A model generated the notes under the pieces. It was not told the origin of the DNA. It was given only the letters and a program-made list of their open reading frames with translations, and did not search any database. Shown here in pieces: positions 14,773 to 22,110 of a DNA stretch of 26,103 bases; the stretch's first letter is position 1, and each line of letters opens with the position of its first letter. The position numbers were made by a program, and so were the translations under genes. The DNA lies in IMG/VR virus record IMGVR_UViG_3300041016_000764, positions 1-26,103 of that record; one strand, 5' to 3'. This stretch comes from a virus.

Positions 14773-15136
14773 TATTTTAGCCGTTTTATTTTTAGTTTCA
14801 TGCACTAAGAAAGCAGAACTAGACCCTATTAAACGTTTAGTAGGGAATAAGTTTAAAGTTGTTAGTTGCCCTTGTGGTAACGATACAACGGACTTCTTTC
14901 TTTCAGCATTTACGGATATTGAATTTGAGACGGACGAGGTAGGAAGTGACTACTATGTAGGCAATACACAAGTGCCTTTCGAATGGTCAATAGACGAAAA
15001 TAATATAATCCTTTGCCCTACGACTAGCAGCGTATCTTTGACTATTCCATTTTCGTTTAGTGGCGATACTTTGAAAATGCGCCGTCCTCATTCTTTTTGT
15101 TCGCAAGGTATAAACGTTTCTTATGTCAAGTTATAA
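14753..15136 (+). CDS. Lipoprotein inside the tail operon
   Basis: Protein of 127 residues with a clear type II signal peptide: MKQFTF, a hydrophobic core (SILAVLFLV) and lipobox LVSC with C17. The mature part has several cysteines (C39, C41 and others) and a beta pattern reminiscent of small lipocalin-like lipoproteins of Bacteroidota, though this is a weak resemblance. It overlaps the genes on both sides (20 and 14 bases), so it is translated with the tail genes. A lipoprotein made late in infection could block superinfection at the envelope, help lysis, or be carried on the virion. The lipidation call is firm; the function is not. Confidence 0.75.
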   Translation: MKQFTFSILAVLFLVSCTKKAELDPIKRLVGNKFKVVSCPCGNDTTDFFLSAFTDIEFETDEVGSDYYVGNTQVPFEWSIDENNIILCPTTSSVSLTIPFSFSGDTLKMRRPHSFCSQGINVSYVKL

Positions 15137-17261
15137 ACTCTCTTTACAATATCCACACCCTTCCATACCCTCTCATTATTATGACGGGGGTGTGGTTTAT
15201 TTTGACCTAGATGAGGGTTTTAATTTAGAGTTTTTCAATGCGCCCACAAGGACACGCATAGACGGGTTCAGCGAGGTTGCAATACTTGAATTTGATTTAC
15301 CTAGTACGCCTAAAAATGACCTTATTTGCGCGTTGTATAACGATGTAAATTTTCTTAGCCCTGATTACAATACATCTATTTCCGTACTATGTGAGAATGG
15401 CGGCGAAACTTTGCCACAAACAGCCCTACAAATCGGGCGCTATGTAAAAGCAAACAGTAAAGGCAGATATACTGCAACACTTGCATTTAGTAATGATGAC
15501 ATAGTAACCAAGCTAAAAACAACTAAGCTTTGTAATTTGATGGGAGAAGTTGAGGCTACGCTTACAATGGATAGTATTTTGAATGTTTATCAACCTATGA
15601 CAATGTACGATGGTAGCGGCGCAATTTGTTACCCAAACCAAAACTACGGGCGCTTTTACTACATAGACCAACTTAGCGCAGTACTACCAATTCACGCCGT
15701 AGAATTTAGACCTAATCTATTTGCAGCAGCAGTATTTGAACGTGCTTTTTGCGGGTTTAGATTAGCAGGTAGTTTTATTGAAACGGACTTTTTTAAGAAG
15801 CTGCATAGTTATGATTTACGACCTGATTATGATATGGCTTTTGCATCTAGGCGCAAGTTTTTATCTAGTGTAATCCCTAATGCTACTATATTCCCTGGGG
15901 GTGTACCTACTGACGTTTTCCAACTAAATGAAACGGCTATATTCACACTACTTGATTTAGTAGTTGATGGTTCACTTCCTGATACATTCGGAAATGACTG
16001 GAATAATACAACCTTTTCATTTGGCAACAATCGACACGGTGTTTATAGTTTTCAAGTAAAATGCAAAGCCGTTCCCGATGGCGTGGGTGGCGTTGTGCGT
16101 TTAGGTATCTTTAAAAACGGCACGTTAGTAGAATCTAACTCAACAGGTACGCCATATAATATTATCACAGTTAATGTCGATGTATTGGAGCTTTTACCGA
16201 CTGACGTTGTGGAAGTGAAATATACAAGCGTTTCAGCAAGTGGCATAGATGCCCAATACATTTATGAAGTTGAATTCAAAAATACGCCTATCAAAGACAC
16301 TACACCATACGAAGGTGAAGTATTTACAATGCGTGACGCTTTGAATCAAGATACAACGGTTTACGACTACATTAAAGGTATAAGCGATGCATTTGGATTG
16401 TGCTACACTATTAATCGAGCGACTGGCATTATAGGTATTTATCCTGAAAACGGTACGTCTATCTTTGGCGAAGCTTACAATAAACTTGTAAATAATAATT
16501 TACACCCGCTTGATTGGTCTGATAAATGCGACCCTGATAGCCTTAGTATTACCTTTCCAAAAGAAAACAAGTCTATTAAAGATATAACAGTGCAATGGAA
16601 ACAAGCGACTGATAAGTATATCACAGAGGTATTGAACCCTAAGCCTGAACTATACTCTTATTATGAGTTAGTAAACGGGAATGGTACGGAATCTTTCAAG
16701 GTAGAAAACAACATCTTTGAACCTAGCGCAACAGGTAGATATTACTTTACTACTGATACGCCCGACCTGATGACGGTTTTACCTATCTTAATTGATAACC
16801 AAAACAATCAAAAGTCATACAACTTAGGACATAGATTATTCCTTTTAGTAGGTCAAATTTGGGCAGGGGGATTAACTAATCGTTATTTAAGTGAGATAGA
16901 TGCGCCGTTTGATAATGCCTTACTAAGCCTTGGTACAATGTTTTTTGATGGTAGCTTAGTAGATAATAGCTTTACAACGTCCTTTGTATTTGAAAAGAAC
17001 CTTACCTATAATCAAGGAACGGACAACCTATATACGACTTTCATTAAAACAACAGCCTTAGAGCGCACTAATACAGCGCAATTTGATAAGCCGATTTTAT
17101 TAAGTCGTGAGGACTTTGCAGGTTATGACTTTACTAGATTAGTGGTGATTCGAACTCAACTAAACCAAACATTATGTAAAGTAAATATGATAAAAGGTTT
17201 CAGTTTATCAAAAGACCAATATACGACAGTCACTCTAACGCCATACGTACCGATATGCTAA
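15123..17261 (+). CDS. Tail-tip protein with inserted beta-sandwich
   Basis: Protein of 712 residues. The N-terminal ~200 residues are beta-rich (SYKLSLQYPHPS and onward) and resemble hub-type tail proteins. A region at about 265-390 (HGVYSFQVKCKAV, RLGIFKNGTLV, DVVEVKYTS) reads as an inserted jelly-roll or TNF/C1q-like domain, which is common in host-binding parts. The rest (FGLCYTINRATGIIGIYPE, DITVQWKQATDKY) returns to the hub-like fold. It probably sits at the tail tip and touches the receptor. Order after tape measure and distal tail protein supports this. It overlaps the next gene by 7 bases. Confidence 0.6.
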   Translation: MSSYKLSLQYPHPSIPSHYYDGGVVYFDLDEGFNLEFFNAPTRTRIDGFSEVAILEFDLPSTPKNDLICALYNDVNFLSPDYNTSISVLCENGGETLPQTALQIGRYVKANSKGRYTATLAFSNDDIVTKLKTTKLCNLMGEVEATLTMDSILNVYQPMTMYDGSGAICYPNQNYGRFYYIDQLSAVLPIHAVEFRPNLFAAAVFERAFCGFRLAGSFIETDFFKKLHSYDLRPDYDMAFASRRKFLSSVIPNATIFPGGVPTDVFQLNETAIFTLLDLVVDGSLPDTFGNDWNNTTFSFGNNRHGVYSFQVKCKAVPDGVGGVVRLGIFKNGTLVESNSTGTPYNIITVNVDVLELLPTDVVEVKYTSVSASGIDAQYIYEVEFKNTPIKDTTPYEGEVFTMRDALNQDTTVYDYIKGISDAFGLCYTINRATGIIGIYPENGTSIFGEAYNKLVNNNLHPLDWSDKCDPDSLSITFPKENKSIKDITVQWKQATDKYITEVLNPKPELYSYYELVNGNGTESFKVENNIFEPSATGRYYFTTDTPDLMTVLPILIDNQNNQKSYNLGHRLFLLVGQIWAGGLTNRYLSEIDAPFDNALLSLGTMFFDGSLVDNSFTTSFVFEKNLTYNQGTDNLYTTFIKTTALERTNTAQFDKPILLSREDFAGYDFTRLVVIRTQLNQTLCKVNMIKGFSLSKDQYTTVTLTPYVPIC

Positions 17262-17518
17262 ACAATCCCCTACCTAGAACCGATAGCCAACTAAGGCAAC
17301 AGATTAAAGAGGCTTTTGATAGTAATAACTATACGGAACTATTGCGGCTAGTGAAAGACAATGGAATTTTTAAAGAAGGTTGCGCTACATGTGGGGATAA
17401 CACAATCAATTATCTAAGGTCGTGGGTAAACTATCTAATCGCTTACAATTTTGAACCGCCTAAATACAGACTATATGACAGAGAAGCAACAGAAAAACGC
17501 ACTGATATTTTACAATAG
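17255..17518 (+). CDS. Small hypothetical protein, end of tail operon
   Basis: Protein of 87 residues, helical, starting MLNNPLPRTDSQLRQQIKEAF and containing a C-A-T-C pair (CATCGDN) in the middle. It overlaps the tail-tip gene by 7 bases and the next gene by 44. Its function is unknown; a small assembly or virion protein is likely from context. Confidence 0.55.
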   Translation: MLNNPLPRTDSQLRQQIKEAFDSNNYTELLRLVKDNGIFKEGCATCGDNTINYLRSWVNYLIAYNFEPPKYRLYDREATEKRTDILQ

Positions 17519-17714
17519 ATTAACAGGTGCAAATAATACGGAACTCACTCCGATAGCTATTGAATTTGTTTCAAAGATAGATGATGACGCTATAAAGAAA
17601 GTCTTAGTTGTAACCGATACAAGCGGCGGTTCTTATGCAGCATTAGGGCTGAAATATAACTGCACCCGCTTTCAGGTGCGACATTGGTTAAAAACAAAAG
17701 CCACTACTAATTAA
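17475..17714 (+). CDS. Small helix-turn-helix protein, putative
   Basis: Protein of 79 residues from ATG 17475; an in-frame TTG at 17451 would add eight residues but lies deep inside the preceding gene. The C-terminal part, about 52-76 (SYAALGLKYNCTRFQVRHWL), has the spacing of a helix-turn-helix ending in a recognition helix, as in small phage regulators and terminase small subunits. It is the last gene before a strong terminator, whose loop contains its stop codon. It could be the regulator of the late promoters or a DNA-binding packaging protein. This is inference. Confidence 0.5.
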   Translation: MTEKQQKNALIFYNRLTGANNTELTPIAIEFVSKIDDDAIKKVLVVTDTSGGSYAALGLKYNCTRFQVRHWLKTKATTN

Positions 17715-17729
17715 AGTAGTGGCTTTTTT
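17696..17729 (+). terminator. Bidirectional intrinsic terminator
   Basis: GCCACTACT at 17700-17708 pairs perfectly with AGTAGTGGC at 17715-17723, with AAAA before and TTTTTT after. It can end transcription from the tail operon on the plus strand and from the cassette at 17741-18708 on the minus strand. The stop codon of the last plus-strand gene lies in the loop. Confidence 0.9.
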
Positions 17730-17740
17730 ATTGACTATGG

Positions 17741-18133
17741 TTAATAGACTGGAATTTCGCCTTTAAATGGTCGTATATTAGGGGCTTCGCAATAAGCAAC
17801 ATCAGAGCCCACTAGGTGTACTTTAAGTTCTGAATTATAGTAACTATAAGGTAAAACACACCAACCCCAACACACATTAGCCCAAACTAATTCTCCTTTT
17901 TGAGGCTGAAAAATTGGCGTGTTAGGTTGCGGGTTAAAACGGTCATGACCTTGTAGTAAAGAAGGATATAATTGATCAGGCGTTTGTTTTCCATGCAATG
18001 AAAATATACTTTTATACCCATTAAAATCTACTACAACAGGGTAGTATTTATTTTCGCCAGCTAAGCTAATAACTACGCCATTGCCAAAACCTTGATGGCT
18101 TACAAAGTCGCCTTCTTTAAAAAATAATTCCAT
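17741..18133 (-). CDS. SH3-like repeat protein in reverse cassette
   Basis: Protein of 130 residues made of two probable small beta-barrel repeats: about 1-62 (FFKEGDFVSHQGFGNGVV, then VVVDFNGYKS) and about 72-130 (KGELVWANVCWGWCVL). The first repeat aligns by eye with the second domain of the protein at 1516-2526. It is the last gene of the three-gene reverse-strand unit and ends close to the shared terminator. A partner-binding role is plausible for such folds; no family or specific function is recognised. Confidence 0.6.
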   Translation of the reverse strand: MELFFKEGDFVSHQGFGNGVVISLAGENKYYPVVVDFNGYKSIFSLHGKQTPDQLYPSLLQGHDRFNPQPNTPIFQPQKGELVWANVCWGWCVLPYSYYNSELKVHLVGSDVAYCEAPNIRPFKGEIPVY

Positions 18134-18151
18134 AAGTATTTTATTTAAGGG

Positions 18152-18418
18152 TTAAATATTATCGGCACTAAAACATTCTTTGCAGCGGTTATGACCACCT
18201 AAGTGACTAGGACAAAATTTAATCTCGTCATATTCATAGATGCATTCACTTGGTAAATCTCGGACGGCATCAGCTACTTTCTCTTTAAATGAATTAGCGT
18301 ATTCCTCCATTGCTTTAATCATTGAGGTTTCAAACTCAATTCTGCCTGTAATTCCCATTGCGCTTATTACTAACTCAAAAGGAATTAAATGCTTATGTAA
18401 TATAATCTTTGCATTCAT
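18152..18418 (-). CDS. Small Cys/His protein in reverse cassette
   Basis: Protein of 88 residues. The first ~50 are helical (MNAKIILHKHLIPFELVIS onward), and the C-terminus carries a possible zinc-binding cluster (CPSHLGGHNRCKEC), giving C-x2-H-x3-H-x2-C-x2-C. It is the middle gene of the reverse-strand unit, preceded by one copy of a 21-base leader repeat. The function is unknown. Confidence 0.55.
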   Translation of the reverse strand: MNAKIILHKHLIPFELVISAMGITGRIEFETSMIKAMEEYANSFKEKVADAVRDLPSECIYEYDEIKFCPSHLGGHNRCKECFSADNI

Positions 18419-18425
18419 GTCTTTA

Positions 18426-18446
18426 TATTTTAAACGGTTAATTAAT
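18426..18446 (-). repeat. 21-nt leader repeat, copy 2
   Basis: A 21-base sequence with TTTTAAACGGTTAATTAA as its core is identical at 18426-18446 and 18716-18736. On the minus strand each copy lies just upstream of a start codon, by 7 bases for the 18418 start. This copy also overlaps the stop codon of the upstream gene. A looser third copy lies near 18137-18156 before the 18133 start. Confidence 0.7.
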
Positions 18447-18708
18447 TAGGCTTCCAAAATGTATCTTGGCAAGATTTACAATAGTATTGATGGAATTTAG
18501 TGCCGCCTATTCCAGTAGCTAAACTTTTGCAATTGCACTTAGGGCATTTTGACGTGTCTATCCACCTTAATATTAAAAATGCACCAGTAAACAATAGTAC
18601 AACCTCTGGGATTACAAAATATGAATGGTTATCTGATAGCAATATAAAGCCTAATACAGATATAATCATCCAAGCCATAAAAACAATTATTTTCAGCGTT
18701 CTAATCAT
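18442..18708 (-). CDS. Two-helix membrane protein with zinc ribbon
   Basis: Protein of 88 residues. Two hydrophobic segments, about residues 5-25 (IIVFMAWMIISVLGFILL) and 30-49 (YFVIPEVVLLFTGAFLIL), predict two membrane helices. A cytoplasmic-type zinc ribbon follows, with CPKC at about 55-58, a further cysteine (NCKS), and CKSC near the end. It is first in the reverse-strand unit, behind a strong promoter and a leader repeat. A membrane-tethered sensor or an accessory protein acting on the envelope is possible; no family is recognised. Confidence 0.6.
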   Translation of the reverse strand: MIRTLKIIVFMAWMIISVLGFILLSDNHSYFVIPEVVLLFTGAFLILRWIDTSKCPKCNCKSLATGIGGTKFHQYYCKSCQDTFWKPN

Positions 18709-18715
18709 GTTATTC

Positions 18716-18736
18716 TATTTTAAACGGTTAATTAAT
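18716..18736 (-). repeat. 21-nt leader repeat, copy 1
   Basis: Identical to the copy at 18426-18446. From the promoter at 18741-18771 the transcript should begin about here, so this copy would be the 5' end of the mRNA, 7 bases before the start codon at 18708. Its TTAATTAA part is palindromic. Confidence 0.7.
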
Positions 18737-18740
18737 CCCA

Positions 18741-18771
18741 CAAAGATATAATACTTAGTTATATATACAAA
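18741..18771 (-). promoter_or_regulatory. Promoter of the reverse-strand cassette
   Basis: On the minus strand TTTG (18771-18768) is followed after exactly 19 bases by TATCTTTG (18748-18741), a perfect match to the Bacteroidota promoter pattern. It reads into the gene starting at 18708. Unlike the phage-type promoters nearby it needs no extra element, so the cassette may be expressed by the host polymerase at any stage. Confidence 0.8.
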
Positions 18772-18807
18772 GCTTTTCACTAATTTAAAAGTAGTCTAAA
18801 TAAATAT

Positions 18808-18873
18808 AGTGTGAATTTACGCACACTTTCAAGGTTTTGACTTTACATAATGTTAGAAAAGTGCGTTACTTTG
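18808..18873 (+). promoter_or_regulatory. Late-type promoter/operator of head operon
   Basis: TTACTTTG at 18866-18873 serves as a weak -7 box with no TTTG at the proper -33 distance. It is directly preceded by GAAAAGTGCG (18856-18865), as at 4054-4064. Upstream lie GACTTTACATAA (18839-18850), the reverse complement of 4031-4042, and an inverted repeat AGTGTG/CACACT at 18808-18827. The head operon begins at 18890. The layout suggests an activated promoter sharing a factor with the 4018-4072 site. Confidence 0.55.
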
Positions 18874-18889
18874 CATAAAATTAAATATT

Positions 18890-19939
18890 ATGTCAAGTCA
18901 AACAGCAAAACAGGGTGTACGTTGCGAGCTATCAAACGATGGCTCTATTGACGTGTTCATTACTGGCGAAATATCAGATTGGACTTATTGGGAAATTGCG
19001 TCTTGGAACTCATACGATTGGAAAAATGGTGCAAGTGCTAGAATGCATATTTATAGCGGCGGTGGCTCTTATTTTGCGGGCGCAGCTATCAAAGACTTTT
19101 TAAAGACCAATAAAATCAAAGCTAAGGCGTACTTATACGGTATATGTGGAAGTGCCGCTACTATTATTTCATGCGGTTGTGATGAGGTTTACGCTGGTGA
19201 AATGTCACAGTATTTTATACACCATGCACAAGGCGGCGGCGGTGGCGAAGTTATTACAAATGCTAATGAAGCACTTGTGAAAATGTATGTTGAAAAGACT
19301 GGTTTGGACGCCGAAACAATTGAAAAGATGCTGAAAGATGGCGACAAGGGCGCAATTATGACAGCAGAAAAGGCCTTAGAACTTGGCTTTATTGATGGAA
19401 TTACCGATGGTGTGAGTATTACTGATGTTACAAATGTCATTGATTTTTCAACAGTCGTGAATGAGTATAAACAAAACGAAAACAAGGCGGAAGCCGCAAA
19501 AAATCAGAATATGAATTTTTTTGAAAAGATTAAAAATGCCTTAGGCTTGGGTGGCGAAACTGACGAGGTGGCAGCTCAAAAAATTGAAGCCTTAGCAAAG
19601 AACGGTTTAGACGTTACATCGCAAATGTTAGAGCTTGAAAACAAATTTAAGACAGATATTGAAGCGGTTAAAAATTCTTTACCGACTATGCCAAACCTAG
19701 AAGTTTACGCAAAGTCTGACGACCTTACAAATTTGGCTACAAACGAAGCCGTAAACGCAAAGGTAACAGAATTGCAGAACGCTTTGAATACATCTAATAA
19801 AGCCTTAGAAGCAGCAAACGGACGTATTGACGAGCTTGCAACAGCCGTATTAAACAAAGGCGAAAACAAACCAGCAAGCGCACAAAGTAACGGTGCATTT
19901 ACAACTCCGAAAGCGGTTGAAAACAAAGGTTGGGATTAA
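18890..19939 (+). CDS. ClpP-like head protease with scaffold-like tail
   Basis: Protein of 349 residues. Residues ~15-175 have the S14/ClpP fold seen in phage head proteases: GGGSYFAGAAIKDFL at about 57-71, the catalytic serine S88 in YGICGSAATI, histidine H111 or H112 in FIHHAQGG, and the acidic residue, probably D152, before MTAEKALELGFID. Residues ~195-330 are charged and helical (coiled coil), like a scaffold. It likely guides capsid assembly and then cuts the scaffold and perhaps the capsid protein. ATG 19511 (residue 208) could start a separate scaffold, as in lambda C/Nu3. The capsid gene follows after 34 bases. Confidence 0.88.
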   Translation: MSSQTAKQGVRCELSNDGSIDVFITGEISDWTYWEIASWNSYDWKNGASARMHIYSGGGSYFAGAAIKDFLKTNKIKAKAYLYGICGSAATIISCGCDEVYAGEMSQYFIHHAQGGGGGEVITNANEALVKMYVEKTGLDAETIEKMLKDGDKGAIMTAEKALELGFIDGITDGVSITDVTNVIDFSTVVNEYKQNENKAEAAKNQNMNFFEKIKNALGLGGETDEVAAQKIEALAKNGLDVTSQMLELENKFKTDIEAVKNSLPTMPNLEVYAKSDDLTNLATNEAVNAKVTELQNALNTSNKALEAANGRIDELATAVLNKGENKPASAQSNGAFTTPKAVENKGWD

Positions 19940-19973
19940 TCAAAACAAATAACCTCTAAATTAAAATTATAAA

Positions 19974-21185
19974 ATGGCAAACACAATTAAACGTGTAGGC
20001 GTAAAACGTACCGATAAAGGGTATTTTGTAAACGCAAATGACATCTACTTACATGGCGATGTAATTGTAGATTTAGCTTCGCCAGTGCAGCGAGTGTACA
20101 ATGTCTTTGGCAAGGGCGAGATGAATGATGAAAATCTAGTATATCACGTCCGTATGGATAGCACAGCACGTATCATGCAAGCGGGCGGCAATTGCGCCCC
20201 TACTGCTGGCACGTCTATCACAGCAACACAAAGCTCAACAACTCCTTGTAAAATCAAAATCAACGAGGCTTGGTGTAACCGTTCAAGCGGCTCTACTATC
20301 CTTGATGCGCTTTTGAAATACAAAGACGGTACAACTGACGAGGCTACTTATGAGCGTGTAAACCGCCAATTCTTTGATACCTTAGTGGCTCAATTAGTAC
20401 AAGCCCGTTTGTTATTGGCTGCCGCTGGTGGTCTTTGGGGTTCAACTATTTCAAGCACTACATTTGCATCTTCTGCAACAGCTACACAGCAAGCGCAGTT
20501 TAATGCAATGAAAAACTTGTGTACAGGTTACTTGAAGCGCTTTGTACCAGCTATCGATGCGACTATCACAGGCGACAATCAAATCATTGACGCTAACTTT
20601 GCAGATGGCGGCGCAGGTGCATACACAGGCGATGTATTAGCTTTGTATGATGCTTTGGTGGCTAACGCTTCATTGGCTAAACCTAAATTGGTAAGCTTTA
20701 TCAATATGGGTGCAAAATCAATGAGCGATGGCACTCTTGCAATCCCTGTTGCTTTGGTTTCAAACCGTATGTATGCAGCAGTAACAGCAGCTTACAACGC
20801 ACAGAAAAGCCAAGCGGCGCAGAATGAAATGCGTATCACAAGAGAGAATATCGCAGCGGCGGGCGGAATTAGTCAGTTTATCTATAAAATTGACAACACC
20901 GTTGTAATGCCTATCGATATTAGTGAATTTGACGGATTGCTCACTGGTAAGTATGAGTTCTTCTGGCTTACTGTTACGGGCAACGCTGCAATATTTGATA
21001 GCTTTGTAGAACAAGCTATTATGTTAGAGGACGGTTCAGTTGGTACAGCTGCATTCGAGTTAATCGATGGCAAATACATGAACAAGAAAGGGCAAGTAAT
21101 TGTGGATGGCGATATACTTATGGCTACTGTTTTGGCTGACATCAACTTAGTAACTGGTCAGGCTGATTACGTAGTTGCTGTATAA
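19974..21185 (+). CDS. Major capsid protein
   Basis: Protein of 403 residues, a typical length for HK97-fold capsids. It directly follows the protease-scaffold gene and precedes the tail-tube candidate. Content is rich in Ala, Thr and Gly with few charged clusters, and codon choice looks more restricted than in neighbours, as in a highly expressed gene. Segments such as VNRQFFDTLVAQLVQARLLL (long helix) and NEMRITRENIAAAGGI fit a spine helix and domain edges, but these are impressions. An N-terminal cleaved delta domain is not obvious. A strong hairpin follows the stop. Confidence 0.8.
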   Translation: MANTIKRVGVKRTDKGYFVNANDIYLHGDVIVDLASPVQRVYNVFGKGEMNDENLVYHVRMDSTARIMQAGGNCAPTAGTSITATQSSTTPCKIKINEAWCNRSSGSTILDALLKYKDGTTDEATYERVNRQFFDTLVAQLVQARLLLAAAGGLWGSTISSTTFASSATATQQAQFNAMKNLCTGYLKRFVPAIDATITGDNQIIDANFADGGAGAYTGDVLALYDALVANASLAKPKLVSFINMGAKSMSDGTLAIPVALVSNRMYAAVTAAYNAQKSQAAQNEMRITRENIAAAGGISQFIYKIDNTVVMPIDISEFDGLLTGKYEFFWLTVTGNAAIFDSFVEQAIMLEDGSVGTAAFELIDGKYMNKKGQVIVDGDILMATVLADINLVTGQADYVVAV

Positions 21186-21205
21186 GCGAACAAAAAAACA
21201 AACAC

Positions 21206-21239
21206 GCTAGGCAGGGTTAAACCTGTCTAGCTATTTTCT
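21206..21239 (+). terminator. Strong hairpin after capsid gene
   Basis: GCTAGGCAGG at 21206-21215 pairs with CCTGTCTAGC at 21222-21231 (ten pairs, one G-U), followed by TATTTTCT. It sits 20 bases after the capsid stop with the head operon continuing at 21264. It may be a partial terminator or an mRNA-stabilising hairpin that lifts capsid expression over the downstream genes. Confidence 0.65.
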
Positions 21240-21263
21240 AAAAATCTAACTGAAAATAATAAT

Positions 21264-21800
21264 ATGGCTTGCGCTATTGTAAATATAACAGGCGGCGAAA
21301 GTTGCCAGTTGGGTGGTGGTATTATCAATGACCTCCGCATTGCAAAGGTGTCAGATATTAATTTAGGTACAACAGGCTTGACAGCAAATGTAATTACTAC
21401 ATGGGTTATGAATAGTCCTAATGTATTTAAAAAATACGACATTGACGCTCAAAATTCAAACTATGAAAGCGTGTATGACGGCTCTGTAAATACTCAGACC
21501 TTAAACATTGCTTTCCTTAGTAAAACAGCGGCTCAAATTGCGGCTCTTAATGATGTAAAAGACTGCTGCAAGTTAGTAGTTGCTTTGCGTCATGGTCGTG
21601 ACGCTAACTGGCGTGTATTCGGTTTAGACTTGGATATTGACGGCACTACATTGGTAGGCTCGCAAGTTCAGGGCTTAATGGTTACCGAAATCACAGATAA
21701 TAGCGGAGCGGCTACGGATAAACTTGTAACATCTATGGTGTTTACAGCTATCCAATACAACACAACTTTGTTTGCAACTGACGAACCGCCATTATTATAA
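21264..21800 (+). CDS. Major tail (tube) protein, putative
   Basis: Protein of 178 residues, beta-rich, with Gly/Asn/Asp turns and no membrane segment. It follows the capsid gene and its hairpin. The stretch DANWRVFGLDLDIDGTTLVG and the surrounding TDNSGAATDKLVTSMVFTAIQ resemble the beta-sandwich of siphovirus tail tube proteins. Another structural role, such as capsid decoration, is possible. Confidence 0.5.
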   Translation: MACAIVNITGGESCQLGGGIINDLRIAKVSDINLGTTGLTANVITTWVMNSPNVFKKYDIDAQNSNYESVYDGSVNTQTLNIAFLSKTAAQIAALNDVKDCCKLVVALRHGRDANWRVFGLDLDIDGTTLVGSQVQGLMVTEITDNSGAATDKLVTSMVFTAIQYNTTLFATDEPPLL

Positions 21801-21801
21801 T

Positions 21802-22110
21802 ATGGTAGTATATGCTGGAAATGATATAACGCATTTTTGGTTCAACGGTAAAAAATTTGTACTAGGGGGCGCATTGAGATTAGAACTTGATGCACCCCTT
21901 TTGCCTATTGACTACAAAGAAAGTACACAAGAGGACTTAAAATACCTATGGGATAACTACCCTAAGGCTAAGTCTTTTTTAAAGCTAGTTGAAGACCAAA
22001 AAGAAACCGCTTTGGAGACTGAAACAAACGATTTAGAAGTAACTGAAATAGAAGTAAAAGAAGATGGCAAAGAGCAGGGTAAACCAAAGACTAACCGTAG
22101 AGCTAAATAG
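21802..22110 (+). CDS. Small hypothetical protein, acidic C-terminus
   Basis: Protein of 102 residues from ATG 21802; the upstream TTG at 21772 would overlap the tube gene and is not needed. Residues 1-70 look globular (YAGNDITHFWFNGKKFVLGG onward). The last ~35 are very acidic with a basic end (KPKTNRRAK). It overlaps the portal gene by 47 bases. Its position between tube and portal genes suggests a head or neck protein; no family is recognised. Confidence 0.55.
   Translation: MVVYAGNDITHFWFNGKKFVLGGALRLELDAPLLPIDYKESTQEDLKYLWDNYPKAKSFLKLVEDQKETALETETNDLEVTEIEVKEDGKEQGKPKTNRRAK

Noticed and set aside
18500-18751. Plus-strand frames opposite the reverse cassette (18240-18449 and 18500-18751)
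   Set aside because: They oppose genes with clear promoter, leader repeats, zinc-ribbon and membrane features, and have no promoter of their own.
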